Shown here: in pieces, positions 26,813 to 36,309 of the stretch
Numbering within the stretch: the stretch's first letter is position 1
How the letters are laid out: every line of letters begins with the position of its first letter
Translations under genes and position numbers: made by a program
Origin: a virus
DNA length: 64,000 nt
IMG/VR virus record: IMGVR_UViG_3300042569_001723
Span: 1 to 64,000 of that record
Strand: one strand, 5' to 3'
Notes under the pieces: model-generated
Databases searched by the model: none
Seen by the model: the letters and a program-made list of their open reading frames with translations, nothing else
What the model was told of the DNA's origin: nothing

Positions 26813-28560
26813 TGAGAATCGCTGTTTGTTTTTCTGGCCAAATGAGAACCGCATTAGAAGCTCATACATCTATTATGCGATTTTTAGGTAATCAATTACC
26901 CAATGTGGATTTTTTCTTCCACACATGGGACATTAAATCAGAAAAAAAACTATTTGGTGATTTAAGAGATGAAACGCATTATACCGACCAACAGTATGAA
27001 TCTATAAATAAATTATTAAAAATTGTTAAAGTATATGAACCTAAAAAGTATGTGGTTGAAAATTTCAGCAGTTTTAAAAACGAAAAAAATAATCCAGCAT
27101 TATGGTATTCTTGGTATAAATCTTTAAAGTTAGTTAGAGATTTTGAAAAAGAAAATGGGTTTAAATATGATGTAGTTATTAAAATGAGGTTTGATGTAAT
27201 TTATAAACCTGATATGGTTTTAGATGATTTATTTGTAAAATATTTAAGTAGAATCGAAAGCGGAGAGTTTTTTGCTGACTCAATATGGAAATTAGATGAA
27301 GAAATAAATCAAGATATGATACATGATGTTTTTTATATTCATAACTCCAAAATCATTGATAAATTAAATCTTTTTTATACCTATCATATTTCGAAAATAA
27401 CAGAAGAAGAAAATTACCATAGAATTTTTGGAACATTTTTAAAAAATCAAGGAATACCTTTTGATGAATGCTTGCCTGAAAAAGATAAAATTTGGTCTCC
27501 ATTACGAGAAATGTCATTAAATTTTTTTGATGCTAATAGTGATTTCAATAAAATAGTGGAATGTAATAGAATTTTATATAACCACGACTACCAATATTTA
27601 GAAGATGTTCGTCATATTGACTATGATACTTTACATATGTTAAAAGAATACACATTAAAACATATGAATTTCGCACCTAACGTTCTCGGTAATCTTAAAC
27701 CATTGAAAATAGCCATTTGTATGAGTGGACAAATTAGAACATGGGATAAGTGTTATCAGAATGTGTTTAAAATAATAAAAAAATTAAAAAGAACTGGATC
27801 AAATATTGATTTTTTCTGTCATAGTTGGGATTTTGATAGTAATTCACATCCAATTTTAGTTAATACTGGTAAAGATAAAATAATTCCATACGATGTGAAG
27901 ATACTTAATCAAATATTATCAATCTATGAACCTAAAGACCATTTGTTTGAAAATTATGAAAAAAATAAACAAGTGGTTGAATCCATTAAAAAAGAGGGTT
28001 ATAAGTATAAAAATAAAACACCAATAACTTGGAGCTCTCAACAATTTTATTCGTTAATGCGGGCTGCTGAAATGAAAAGAAAATATGAAATTGATAATGG
28101 ATTTGAATATGATGTTTGTATTAGATTGAGATATGACCAATATATACAAGAAACCGATATTGATTATATTATTAGTATGATTTTAAATGTGAAACCAAAT
28201 TGTGTTTTAACTATGCACAATCGGCCACATACAACGTATCCTTTTACAGTCTATGGGGATGTTTTTTGGATTTGTAATTCTTTAACTTATGATAAAATCG
28301 CATCTTTTTACCGAGCGTTACCAACCATTGATAGTAACCTGTTTACCGAAGGTATGGATACGCCTCCTGAAAATGTTTTAACTCATTATATTAACGATTT
28401 AAATATTAAAAACAAAGAAATGTTCATTGATTCGAGAATATGTAAAACTAAAGATTCTATTCAAAAGAAATTAGACTTAGGGTTACCGGGATTGGGTAAT
28501 AATGAAATTTTTTATGAAGATATTATTAATGATAACCAAATTAAATGCAAAATAATATGA
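26812..28560 (+). CDS. Tandem-duplicated glycosyltransferase-like protein
   Basis: 582 residues made of two homologous halves. Half 1 starts MRIAVCFSGQMRTALEA, then VDFFFHTWD and YDVVIKMRFDVIYKPD. Half 2 starts at about residue 298 with LKIAICMSGQIRTWDKC, then IDFFCHSWDFD and YDVCIRLRYDQYIQE. The SGQ-R start, the (H/S)TWD or HSWD strand and the R-x-D motif define a poorly studied GT-A-like family found in capsule and phage loci. The single-domain protein at 29210 is a third relative. Two active domains could add two sugars in turn. The activity is inferred, not proven for the family. Confidence 0.65.
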   Translation: MRIAVCFSGQMRTALEAHTSIMRFLGNQLPNVDFFFHTWDIKSEKKLFGDLRDETHYTDQQYESINKLLKIVKVYEPKKYVVENFSSFKNEKNNPALWYSWYKSLKLVRDFEKENGFKYDVVIKMRFDVIYKPDMVLDDLFVKYLSRIESGEFFADSIWKLDEEINQDMIHDVFYIHNSKIIDKLNLFYTYHISKITEEENYHRIFGTFLKNQGIPFDECLPEKDKIWSPLREMSLNFFDANSDFNKIVECNRILYNHDYQYLEDVRHIDYDTLHMLKEYTLKHMNFAPNVLGNLKPLKIAICMSGQIRTWDKCYQNVFKIIKKLKRTGSNIDFFCHSWDFDSNSHPILVNTGKDKIIPYDVKILNQILSIYEPKDHLFENYEKNKQVVESIKKEGYKYKNKTPITWSSQQFYSLMRAAEMKRKYEIDNGFEYDVCIRLRYDQYIQETDIDYIISMILNVKPNCVLTMHNRPHTTYPFTVYGDVFWICNSLTYDKIASFYRALPTIDSNLFTEGMDTPPENVLTHYINDLNIKNKEMFIDSRICKTKDSIQKKLDLGLPGLGNNEIFYEDIINDNQIKCKII

Positions 28561-29213
28561 AAAATTTATGGACATTTGGATGTTCATTCACACATGGTGA
28601 CGGGACATTGGTAGATGATTTATATAGACAAAAATATAAAATTAGTGAAGATGACTTACCATGGACCCAACTACTATCCAATGAGTTAAATTTAAATTTA
28701 ATTAATAAAGGGTTAGGTGGATTGTCTAACGAATCTATTTTAGATTTACTAATTAATAATTGGGATTTTATTAATGCAGATGATATTGTGATTATTGGTA
28801 AAACATGGTCACATAGGTTTGACTTTCCTAAAAAAATTGGAAGTATTGAACCACAATCAATCGTATACCGAGGTGGAGAAAGTGATGTTAAAAAGTGGTT
28901 TGATGATTTAACAGTTGGAATTTTTAGCTATACTCAAATAGAATGTATAAAAACATTTTCTGTAGAATTTGCAACACAACCATTATATTCTAATAGACAT
29001 GATAATCGTTTTAATTTTATTAAAAATAGATTAATAAAAGATAAAAAAGTTAAAATTTGTTATATATGGGATGTTGAAAAATTATGGAATAAATATGATT
29101 TGATTGTTAATGCAACTAATAATGAAATAATAGACCATCATTGGTCATATAAAGGACATAATAATTTTTTTAAAGATATCTTAAACATAATACAAACACC
29201 AAAATTAATATGA
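28557..29213 (+). CDS. SGNH-family hydrolase/acyltransferase
   Basis: 218 residues from ATG 28557, which gives the ATGA overlap with the preceding stop; an ATG at 28545 would add four residues. Block I WTFGCSFTHGDG, block II-like GLGGLSNESI, VIIGKTWSHRFD and the terminal DHHWSYKGHNNF with the Asp-x-x-His pair are clear. It lies between two members of the SGQ-R glycosyltransferase family, so trimming or acylating their product is plausible. It ends TPKLI and overlaps the next start. Confidence 0.75.
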   Translation: MKNLWTFGCSFTHGDGTLVDDLYRQKYKISEDDLPWTQLLSNELNLNLINKGLGGLSNESILDLLINNWDFINADDIVIIGKTWSHRFDFPKKIGSIEPQSIVYRGGESDVKKWFDDLTVGIFSYTQIECIKTFSVEFATQPLYSNRHDNRFNFIKNRLIKDKKVKICYIWDVEKLWNKYDLIVNATNNEIIDHHWSYKGHNNFFKDILNIIQTPKLI

Positions 29214-29905
29214 AATTAGCGGTACTTGTTTATGGTATGTATAGGGAATTTGACATTGCGGTTAAATCATGGGATTTTTTAAACCACATAGATTCCGACG
29301 TGTATTTCTCAACGTGGGATAAATCAGTACAAAAAAATAATAGATTAAATATAACCATAGACGAAGAGGTAAGTGAAGAAAGAATAAAAAAACATATACC
29401 AAATGCCGTCACCTCTGTTCAATCCGAAGATGGGTTTATGGACCTAACAAACCCACAAAAGTTAATTTATCATTGGAAGAACTGTTTAAAAATGGTAAAA
29501 GAAAGCGGTAAGGAATATGATTTGATAATGATAACTAGACCAGACACCTATAAAGTAATAAGTGAACCACATCATAGAATTTTTAATTACAATAAACCAA
29601 ATACCGTATATGGTTTGGAAAAAATAAAATTCAATAACGACGAACCATTCATACAAGATATCTTTTTTATTGGTAACTTTAATATAATGTCAAATCTTAT
29701 TGAAACAATCCCAACTAACATCACATCAATACACCAAGATTTGTCTAAACACATTTTAAATTTGGGTTATGTTGTTAATACTGTTGAACATATGTATATG
29801 GCAACAACCAGAGCAAATGTTAGGGGAATGAAGGAACTAAACATAAAAAATGTTTTTGAGAAGACCATGGAATGGGGGGATAATCAAGAACAATATAAAA
29901 ATTAA
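29210..29905 (+). CDS. Single-domain SGQ-R-type glycosyltransferase-like protein
   Basis: 231 residues. It matches either half of the 582-residue protein upstream: LAVLVYGMYREFDIAVKSW (YGMYR in place of SGQ-R), SDVYFSTWDKS, then YDLIMITRPDTYK with the R-x-D motif. Donor and acceptor unknown. It overlaps the SGNH gene by ATGA and is followed after 2 bases by the activation fusion protein, so sugar activation and transfer are co-expressed. Confidence 0.6.
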   Translation: MKLAVLVYGMYREFDIAVKSWDFLNHIDSDVYFSTWDKSVQKNNRLNITIDEEVSEERIKKHIPNAVTSVQSEDGFMDLTNPQKLIYHWKNCLKMVKESGKEYDLIMITRPDTYKVISEPHHRIFNYNKPNTVYGLEKIKFNNDEPFIQDIFFIGNFNIMSNLIETIPTNITSIHQDLSKHILNLGYVVNTVEHMYMATTRANVRGMKELNIKNVFEKTMEWGDNQEQYKN

Positions 29906-29907
29906 AC

Positions 29908-31812
29908 ATGAAAACAATTTTTAAACCTTGGGGTAAAGAAGAGTGGTTGGAGTTAAATGAAGTTTATTGTTATAAAAGAATTTATATCAATGCTGGTTAT
30001 AAAACATCTTACCAATATCATAACTTTAAAAGAGAAACAAATTATATCATCTCAGGACAGGCTGAAATATGGTTAGAGAATGAGGAAGGTGTGGTAGAGA
30101 AAAAGATAATGGGTCCCGGTGAATTCTATAACGTAAGACCACCCAAGAAACACAGGGTTATAGCACTTACTGATTTAATTATGCAAGAAGTGTCAACCCC
30201 TGAGGTTGATGACGTAATTAGAATTGAGGACGACACTAATCGTGCCGATGGTAAGATTGAGGGTGAACATAAGAATCCTGCGGTTTTAATTACCTGTGCT
30301 GGATTAGGTAGTAGATTAAAGAAGTTAACAAAAGACATTAATAAAACTCTATTACCGATTAATAATAAAGCAATCATATCACATATAATTGATATGTTCC
30401 CACCCACATATGATTTTGTAATTGCGTTGGGGTATCAAGGAAATTCTATTAAAGATTATTGTAAAATCACACACCCCAATCACAAATTTACATTTGTTGA
30501 AGTTGATAAATATGAAGGTGAAGGTACGGGTCCTGGATATAGTACACTACAATGTAAAGAACATCTTCAAAAACCATTTTACTTTATTATGGGTGACTGT
30601 TTGATTGATTCACCATTACCTTATATTGATGGAAATTGGTTGGGAGTACAACCAACGTCGTTTCCAGAAAAATACTCAACCATATCTGTTGATAACAATG
30701 ACAATATACTATCATTAGTTAATAAGAACGAAAACGGTAACGATTTAGCGTTTATTGGTTTAGGTGGGATTTTTAATTACGAAACATTTTGGAGTGAGTT
30801 GGAGAAGAACATTAAAGACGGTGAATTGGTTTGTGCATTTGAAAATCCAAAAATATTCCCAACACTAAAAATAAAAAAATTAAAATGGCTGGATACAGGT
30901 AATTTAGATGATTTAGAAAGGGCTAAGGAACATTTTAAAGATAACCCATTATCGTTAAAAAAAGACACAAGTGAAATAACATATAAAGATAATAACGTAT
31001 TTTTAAAGTTCACCCCAAACAAAAAATCATTAAACAATAGGATCATTAGGGCAAAACATTTGGAGGGATTGATACCCTTAGGATTTGGACACAGTGACAG
31101 TTTTATGTACTATGATTGGAACGAAGGTAAACCACCATACGAATTAGATAATTTAGATGTTTATACATCCTTTTTAAACGTTTTTAAAGAACAATTAAAA
31201 ACAACCGTTACAAATTCGGAATCAGATTTACATACGTTTTATGAACTAAAAACAAATGATAGGATGAATATGTTTTTAGGTAAATACGGTAATGATTATT
31301 ACAACTTAGAACATGAGATAAACGGAGTTAAAAGAACGGCAATGAAAACAATCCTTGATAAGTTTGACTTTACTAAGTTCAATAAAAACCCATTTTACAC
31401 AAAATTTCATGGTGATCTTCATTTTGATAATATGATTTATAATGAAAATGAAAATAAATACTATTACATAGATTGGAGGGATTCTTTCGGTGATTCTGTC
31501 GATTCTGGTGACATTTATTATGATTTATCTAAAATGTATGGTGGGTTATTAATACCATATGATTTAATGAGAGACGAAGATAAAATAACATATAACGAAG
31601 GTTCATATTCTATTAATTTTTCATACCCAATTTCAGAAAATTTAATTAAATTTAAGAATGTTTATGAAAATTGGATTTTACAAAATGGGTATGATTTAGA
31701 TTTAATTAAACAAATAACAGGATTAATATATCTAAACATGTCACCACTTCACGATGGTAAATTTGGTAAAATGTTATGGTTTAAATCAATTGAAATGTTA
31801 GAAAATGAATGA
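29908..31812 (+). CDS. Cupin - nucleotidyltransferase - kinase fusion
   Basis: 634 residues with three parts. Residues 1-112 form a cupin like the C-terminal isomerase part of ManC-type proteins (TSYQYHNFKRETNYIISGQAEIW as strand pattern, KKHRVIA, DDVIRIEDD). Residues about 122-345 are an NTP transferase with the signature AGLGSRLKKLTKDINKTLLP and the metal motif MGDCLID. Residues about 350-634 are an APH/choline-kinase-like phosphotransferase with HGDLHFDNM (501-509) and IDWRD (521-525). Together they could phosphorylate and nucleotide-activate a sugar or an alcohol such as choline (compare the LicA-LicC and AmgK-MurU pairs). The exact substrate is open. The next SGNH gene overlaps its end by 8 bases. 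Confidence 0.8.
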   Translation: MKTIFKPWGKEEWLELNEVYCYKRIYINAGYKTSYQYHNFKRETNYIISGQAEIWLENEEGVVEKKIMGPGEFYNVRPPKKHRVIALTDLIMQEVSTPEVDDVIRIEDDTNRADGKIEGEHKNPAVLITCAGLGSRLKKLTKDINKTLLPINNKAIISHIIDMFPPTYDFVIALGYQGNSIKDYCKITHPNHKFTFVEVDKYEGEGTGPGYSTLQCKEHLQKPFYFIMGDCLIDSPLPYIDGNWLGVQPTSFPEKYSTISVDNNDNILSLVNKNENGNDLAFIGLGGIFNYETFWSELEKNIKDGELVCAFENPKIFPTLKIKKLKWLDTGNLDDLERAKEHFKDNPLSLKKDTSEITYKDNNVFLKFTPNKKSLNNRIIRAKHLEGLIPLGFGHSDSFMYYDWNEGKPPYELDNLDVYTSFLNVFKEQLKTTVTNSESDLHTFYELKTNDRMNMFLGKYGNDYYNLEHEINGVKRTAMKTILDKFDFTKFNKNPFYTKFHGDLHFDNMIYNENENKYYYIDWRDSFGDSVDSGDIYYDLSKMYGGLLIPYDLMRDEDKITYNEGSYSINFSYPISENLIKFKNVYENWILQNGYDLDLIKQITGLIYLNMSPLHDGKFGKMLWFKSIEMLENE

Positions 31813-32584
31813 GACGTTATGGACATATGGTTGTAGTTGGACTAATTGGGATGAACTATTAGAAAAACATAAGGATTTTAAATTTTGGCCCAATATAGTT
31901 GCAAATAATTTTAATTATAATTTGATAAATCGTGGAGAAGGGGGAATATCAATAAATCAATCATTTGTAAAACTATTAAAAGATTTACCACTGATAAAAA
32001 AAAATGATATTATTATATTTGAATTCACATACCCCAATCGATATCATTTAAATTATATAATTGAAAATAACCCATTAAAATCTTGGGATTGTAATATTGC
32101 ATGTGATTATAATAAAGGGGTTGTTAGCAAATTTGATGTACACACCATTGATTATTTTAAAAGTGAAAAATTTTATAGTGAAGAAAAAATATTAAATTAT
32201 TTAGATTTCGTCACCGATTTTAATGATGAATTATTATTAAATGATTTTTTTACCGCTATTAATGTTTTTGATTATATTGAAAATACAATAGGAGCTAAAG
32301 TAAAATATTGGTTTTTAAAAATTTTTAATACTGAAACTACCGAATCAAAAATGGAAAAATTAACATATAGTGTGTGGAATAAAGATAGAATAATATCATT
32401 TCCTAATGGGGATAAGAATATTGATGCTACAGACTTTATAACAAAAATGAAACTTTTATTTAATGATGATAATGATATAAATTTAAAATGGGTAGATAAC
32501 GATTACCACCCAAATCAACTAGGACATTATACAATTGCAAATCATGTGATTAGTTCACTAAATAACAACGAAAAAACTATATGA
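31805..32584 (+). CDS. SGNH-family hydrolase/acyltransferase
   Basis: 259 residues. Block I is LWTYGCSWTNWDE with Ser as nucleophile, RGEGGISINQS is block II-like, and DNDYHPNQLGHYTIANHV gives the catalytic Asp and His. It begins inside the end of the fusion gene and overlaps the shikimate-dehydrogenase-like gene by ATGA. Its C-terminus is NEKTI, close to the shared tail. The function is likely de-esterification or acyl transfer, as for the other copies. Confidence 0.7.
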   Translation: MNETLWTYGCSWTNWDELLEKHKDFKFWPNIVANNFNYNLINRGEGGISINQSFVKLLKDLPLIKKNDIIIFEFTYPNRYHLNYIIENNPLKSWDCNIACDYNKGVVSKFDVHTIDYFKSEKFYSEEKILNYLDFVTDFNDELLLNDFFTAINVFDYIENTIGAKVKYWFLKIFNTETTESKMEKLTYSVWNKDRIISFPNGDKNIDATDFITKMKLLFNDDNDINLKWVDNDYHPNQLGHYTIANHVISSLNNNEKTI

Positions 32585-33204
32585 TAAATAAAGATACCAA
32601 ATTATATGGTTCATTTTCAGATAATCCAGGTAACAACGGGTGTGTTTTTTTTAATGACGCATTTAAAAAACACAACATTAATTCGATATATAAATCGTTT
32701 TATTCAAATGATATTGAAAAGACAATCCAATCGGTTAAACACTTAAGGTTTTCTGGTTTTGCTCTGAGTATGCCGTTAAAAATATCAGTATACGATTATT
32801 TAGATGAGTATGACGAATCAGTAATTAATATAGGTTCATGTAACACCGTAATCATAGAAAATGAAAAATTATACGGATATAATACCGATTGGATTGGTGT
32901 TTATAAATTCTTTGAAAATCAAGACTTAAAACACGTCAACATAATTGGTACAGGAGGGTTTGCAAAATCCATTATGTATGCATTTTCAAAACTAAACATT
33001 AACTTTTCAATAATATCAAGGAAAGACATACCCACTATTGATGATGTTGAAAATCAATATTTTATAAATGCAACACCAACAGAAATAGAATCTAATAAAA
33101 ACACCATAATTGACGGTAGGCCATCAACTAAAGATGGAAAAACTATTTTTACCCATCAAGCAAAAGAACAATTTAAATTGTATACAGGAATAGATTATGT
33201 GTAA
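32581..33204 (+). CDS. Shikimate dehydrogenase-like protein (shortened)
   Basis: 207 residues against about 270 for bacterial AroE. AroE motifs are in order: KLYGSFSD at the start, ALSMPLK with the catalytic Lys at 67, SCNTVI, LYGYNTDWIGV with the catalytic Asp at 103, IIGTGGFAKS (121-130) for NADP binding, then NATPTE and a C-terminal HQAKEQFKLYTG. The NADP domain is trimmed. Because it sits in a sugar cassette, it may have been recruited to oxidise another cyclic polyol, but shikimate itself is not excluded. Confidence 0.75.
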   Translation: MINKDTKLYGSFSDNPGNNGCVFFNDAFKKHNINSIYKSFYSNDIEKTIQSVKHLRFSGFALSMPLKISVYDYLDEYDESVINIGSCNTVIIENEKLYGYNTDWIGVYKFFENQDLKHVNIIGTGGFAKSIMYAFSKLNINFSIISRKDIPTIDDVENQYFINATPTEIESNKNTIIDGRPSTKDGKTIFTHQAKEQFKLYTGIDYV

Positions 33205-34141
33205 AGTTAGATATTTTATATGCCCCATGTCAAAAAACATAGTAGATAGTGTTATTGAAATGAATTCACCATTGATTGGTCTTTTACCTAGTCGAAGACA
33301 GGTTGAGTTTAATGGCGGGTATGTGAATAATTGGACAACTGAAGAATTTGTTAATTACATTAAAAATAAATCAAATATAGTTGTCGAAAGAGACCACGCT
33401 GGAATTGGACAGGGAGACGAGAATGAATATGATTCATATAAAATAGATTCTATGTTTATGGATATTATCCACATAGACCCATGGAAAAAATACTCTTTTT
33501 TTGAAGATGGTTTGTTAGAAACAATTAAAAATATTAATTACATATCAAATATAAATCCAAAAGTAAAATTTGAAATTGGAACCGAGGAATCAATTAGAAA
33601 ATTTAATTTTAAAGAAATTGTTGAATTAATACAAGAATTAAAGATGGAATTAAATTTGAATCAATTTGAAAATATACAATACATTTGTATTCAATCGGGA
33701 GTTGGATTAGATTTAATTAATAGGAAAAACACGGGAACATTTAACTTAGAAACATTAAGATTAATGATCGAAATATGTAGAAAGTTTAAAAAACAATCTA
33801 AGGAACATAATGGGGATTATCTTAGTAAAGAGGACATTCAAATTAGATTTGATAACGGATTAGATGCATTAAACATCGGTCCAGAAATTGCTCAAATAGA
33901 AACCGAAGTATATTTGAAACATATGAATGAAATTCAAATAAATGAGTTCTATCAAACATGTTTAGATTCAAAAAAATGGGTAAAATGGGTTAATGATAAT
34001 TTTGATGTTACAGATAAAGAAAAATTAATAATGGTATGTGGACATTATAATTTTAATAATTTACCGAATATTAAGATAGATAATGAAATGGTTAAAGAAA
34101 CCATAAAAAATAAACTAACAAATTTAATTAGTTACGTATAA
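33197..34141 (+). CDS. TIM-barrel protein, tagatose-bisphosphate-aldolase-like (tentative)
   Basis: 314 residues. SPLIGLLPSRRQVEFNGGYV followed by NWTTEEF and VVERDHAGIGQG recall the Gly-Gly-Tyr and DH-G blocks of the KbaZ/GatZ family and related class II aldolase-like barrels; IIHIDPWKK and KFEIGTEES then follow as later barrel strands. The match is from memory and patchy. It overlaps the AroE-like gene by 8 bases and ends with TAATG into a decayed SGNH remnant. It may act on a sugar phosphate feeding the activation fusion upstream. Confidence 0.45.
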   Translation: MCKVRYFICPMSKNIVDSVIEMNSPLIGLLPSRRQVEFNGGYVNNWTTEEFVNYIKNKSNIVVERDHAGIGQGDENEYDSYKIDSMFMDIIHIDPWKKYSFFEDGLLETIKNINYISNINPKVKFEIGTEESIRKFNFKEIVELIQELKMELNLNQFENIQYICIQSGVGLDLINRKNTGTFNLETLRLMIEICRKFKKQSKEHNGDYLSKEDIQIRFDNGLDALNIGPEIAQIETEVYLKHMNEIQINEFYQTCLDSKKWVKWVNDNFDVTDKEKLIMVCGHYNFNNLPNIKIDNEMVKETIKNKLTNLISYV

Positions 34142-34286
34142 TGAAAAAATTGTGGTTTTTTGGTGATTCATTTACAGACAATGATTTTAATAGGTTAAAG
34201 TTTAGAAAAGAGTACGACGACTATATAGTGAAATAGGGAATCATTTAATATCGGATTTATTATTTCACGAATTAAATAAACAATAA
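34141..34286 (+). pseudogene. Decayed SGNH hydrolase remnant
   Basis: The first frame reads MKKLWFFGDSFTDND (block I with GDSFT) and stops at TAG 34234-34236 after 31 residues. A second frame, ending TAA 34284-34286, reads YSEIGNHLISDLLFHELNKQ, which looks like the SGNH C-terminus after the catalytic His. The middle of the gene, about 180 residues, is missing and the ends are out of frame. It sits where each intact SGNH gene sits, coupled to the preceding stop by TAATG. Confidence 0.65.
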
Positions 34287-34287
34287 T

Positions 34288-34641
34288 ATGATATACGCAT
34301 TTGATTTAGATGACACCCTTTGTACAAGAAGTCCTGATTTAGAATATTTGGGTCCTGACAAATATAAACACTGTTCACCAGTTGATAGGATGATTAAAAA
34401 GGTTAATAGATTATATGACGAAGGTCACACTATTTATATCTATACCGCGAGGGGAATGGGACAGTTTAATGGGGATTTGGTTAAGGTATATAATAATCTA
34501 TATGTTTTGACGTTAGATAGTTTAAAGGAATGGGGGATTAAACACCATGGTTTAATTATGGGTAAACTTCATTATGATTTACTAATTGACGATAAATCTA
34601 TAGGAAAATCGGAATTTGACCGATTTATAAATGAAGAATAG
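34288..34641 (+). CDS. Small HAD-family phosphatase
   Basis: 117 residues. HAD motif I is AFDLDDTLC (nucleophile Asp 6), motif II/III region IYIYTARGMGQF, and the end KLHYDLLIDDKSIG gives the acidic motif IV. Minimal HAD proteins of this size (capsule-biosynthesis phosphatase type) dephosphorylate sugar phosphates. Its place between the aldolase-like barrel and the carbamoyltransferase suggests a sugar-phosphate substrate. It is one base from the preceding remnant and three from the next gene. Confidence 0.8.
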   Translation: MIYAFDLDDTLCTRSPDLEYLGPDKYKHCSPVDRMIKKVNRLYDEGHTIYIYTARGMGQFNGDLVKVYNNLYVLTLDSLKEWGIKHHGLIMGKLHYDLLIDDKSIGKSEFDRFINEE

Positions 34642-34643
34642 TT

Positions 34644-36308
34644 ATGTACATTATTGGAATATCCGCATACTATCACGATTCATCCGTTTGTTTATTTAGA
34701 AACGGACAATTAGTATACGCTTGTGAAGAAGAAAAATTCACAGGGATAAAACATGACAGTTCATTCCCAATTAATTCATTAAATTACATATATAAACAAT
34801 ATAAATTAACCAAGGATAAAGTTGAGGCTGTATGTTATTATGAAAACCCAAAATTAAAATTAAAAAGGGTTATTGATAATACAAAAGGTCAGTTACTTAC
34901 TAATTCAATATATTGTATTAAATCATATTTTAATATTAAAAAAAATATATGGAATTTAAATAAATTGTTACCAAAATATGGTAACAAGGTATTTTACTCT
35001 AACCATCACGACTCTCACCTCTACTATTCTTTTTTTAGTTCTAATTTCGATAATGGTATTTGTTTATCAATAGACGGTGTTGGTGAATATGAAACAATGA
35101 CCATGGCGTTAGCAGATAAAAAGGGTATAAGTAAAATATCAATGGCGGAATATCCCCACTCTATCGGTTTATTTTATTCCGCAATGACATCATTCTTAGG
35201 GTTTAGACCAAATGAGGGGGAATATAAGGTAATGGGATTGGCACCTTATGGTAATCCAGATGTGTATATTGACAAAGTTAGAGAATTGATTAAGTATAAG
35301 AATAGTAAACTAACTTGTAACATGGATGTGTTTACATGGAATACATCAAATAAGTTAATGTTTAATGAGAAGTTAATTGAGTTATTAGGAATAGAACCAA
35401 GGGTTCCTGAAGGGGGTATAGAACCTCATTATAAAGACTTGGCAGCTTCGGTACAGAAAAGATATGAGGAAATACTTTTTGAGGTCTTAAAATCAATTTA
35501 TATGATAAATGACAATCGAAATTTATCATTAGGGGGTGGTTGTGCATATAACGGAACGGCTAACGGTAAAATAGTTAGAAACAGTCACTTCAATAATTTA
35601 TGGATACCACCAGCACCATCTGATGCGGGATCTGCAATTGGTGCTTGTGTTAATTATTTGGTAAATAATAATAAATTAAACGGTAGAATTAATAAGAATC
35701 CTTTTATCGGTCCATATTTTTATGAGAACCAAATACTTTCGGCCATCAAAGGTAAACGGTATTTTAAAATTAACTCCACCGAAACAATGGTGAGAAATGT
35801 TGCAAAAAAATTAAACGAGGGTAAAATCGTTGGGTGGTATCAAGGACCTTGTGAATTTGGTTCTAGAGCTTTAGGTCATAGGTCTATTTTAGCTAACCCA
35901 ACAATTGTTGGTATGAAGGATAAGATTAATAAAACCGTAAAGAAACGAGAAGAATTTAGACCATTCGCACCAATGGTTATTAAAGACAAACAACACATAT
36001 ACTTCAATTTAACTGATGATGTTCCATACATGAACCAAGTGGTTACTGTTAAAGATGAGTACTTGGATAAATTACCCGCAGTTACACATGTTGACGGAAC
36101 CGCAAGAATACAAACAGTTTATAAACATACGATGATGTATAATTTATTAGTTGAGTTTGAGAAACTTAGCGGTTATCCAATATTATTGAATACGTCATTT
36201 AATGTAAAAGATAAAACAATGGTATTAACACCAAAAGATGCGGTTGATACATTTAATAATACGGATATTGATTTGTTAATAATAGACAATTACTTAATTT
36301 ATAAATAA
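34644..36308 (+). CDS. O-carbamoyltransferase (NodU/CmcH/TobZ family)
   Basis: 554 residues, near full family length. The N-terminal Kae1/Hsp70-like domain opens IIGISAYYHDSSVCLF and ACEEEKFTGIKHD, with SNHHDSHLYYSF as the metal/nucleotide His motif and LSIDGVGEYETM, then GEYKVMGLAPYG. The C-terminal domain has GPCEFGSRALGHRSILANP and EEFRPFAPMV. The enzyme makes carbamoyl-AMP from carbamoyl phosphate and ATP and passes carbamoyl to a hydroxyl group, usually on a sugar. Such O-carbamoyl groups decorate Nod factors, antibiotics and surface glycans. Confidence 0.9.
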   Translation: MYIIGISAYYHDSSVCLFRNGQLVYACEEEKFTGIKHDSSFPINSLNYIYKQYKLTKDKVEAVCYYENPKLKLKRVIDNTKGQLLTNSIYCIKSYFNIKKNIWNLNKLLPKYGNKVFYSNHHDSHLYYSFFSSNFDNGICLSIDGVGEYETMTMALADKKGISKISMAEYPHSIGLFYSAMTSFLGFRPNEGEYKVMGLAPYGNPDVYIDKVRELIKYKNSKLTCNMDVFTWNTSNKLMFNEKLIELLGIEPRVPEGGIEPHYKDLAASVQKRYEEILFEVLKSIYMINDNRNLSLGGGCAYNGTANGKIVRNSHFNNLWIPPAPSDAGSAIGACVNYLVNNNKLNGRINKNPFIGPYFYENQILSAIKGKRYFKINSTETMVRNVAKKLNEGKIVGWYQGPCEFGSRALGHRSILANPTIVGMKDKINKTVKKREEFRPFAPMVIKDKQHIYFNLTDDVPYMNQVVTVKDEYLDKLPAVTHVDGTARIQTVYKHTMMYNLLVEFEKLSGYPILLNTSFNVKDKTMVLTPKDAVDTFNNTDIDLLIIDNYLIYK

Positions 36309-36309
36309 T

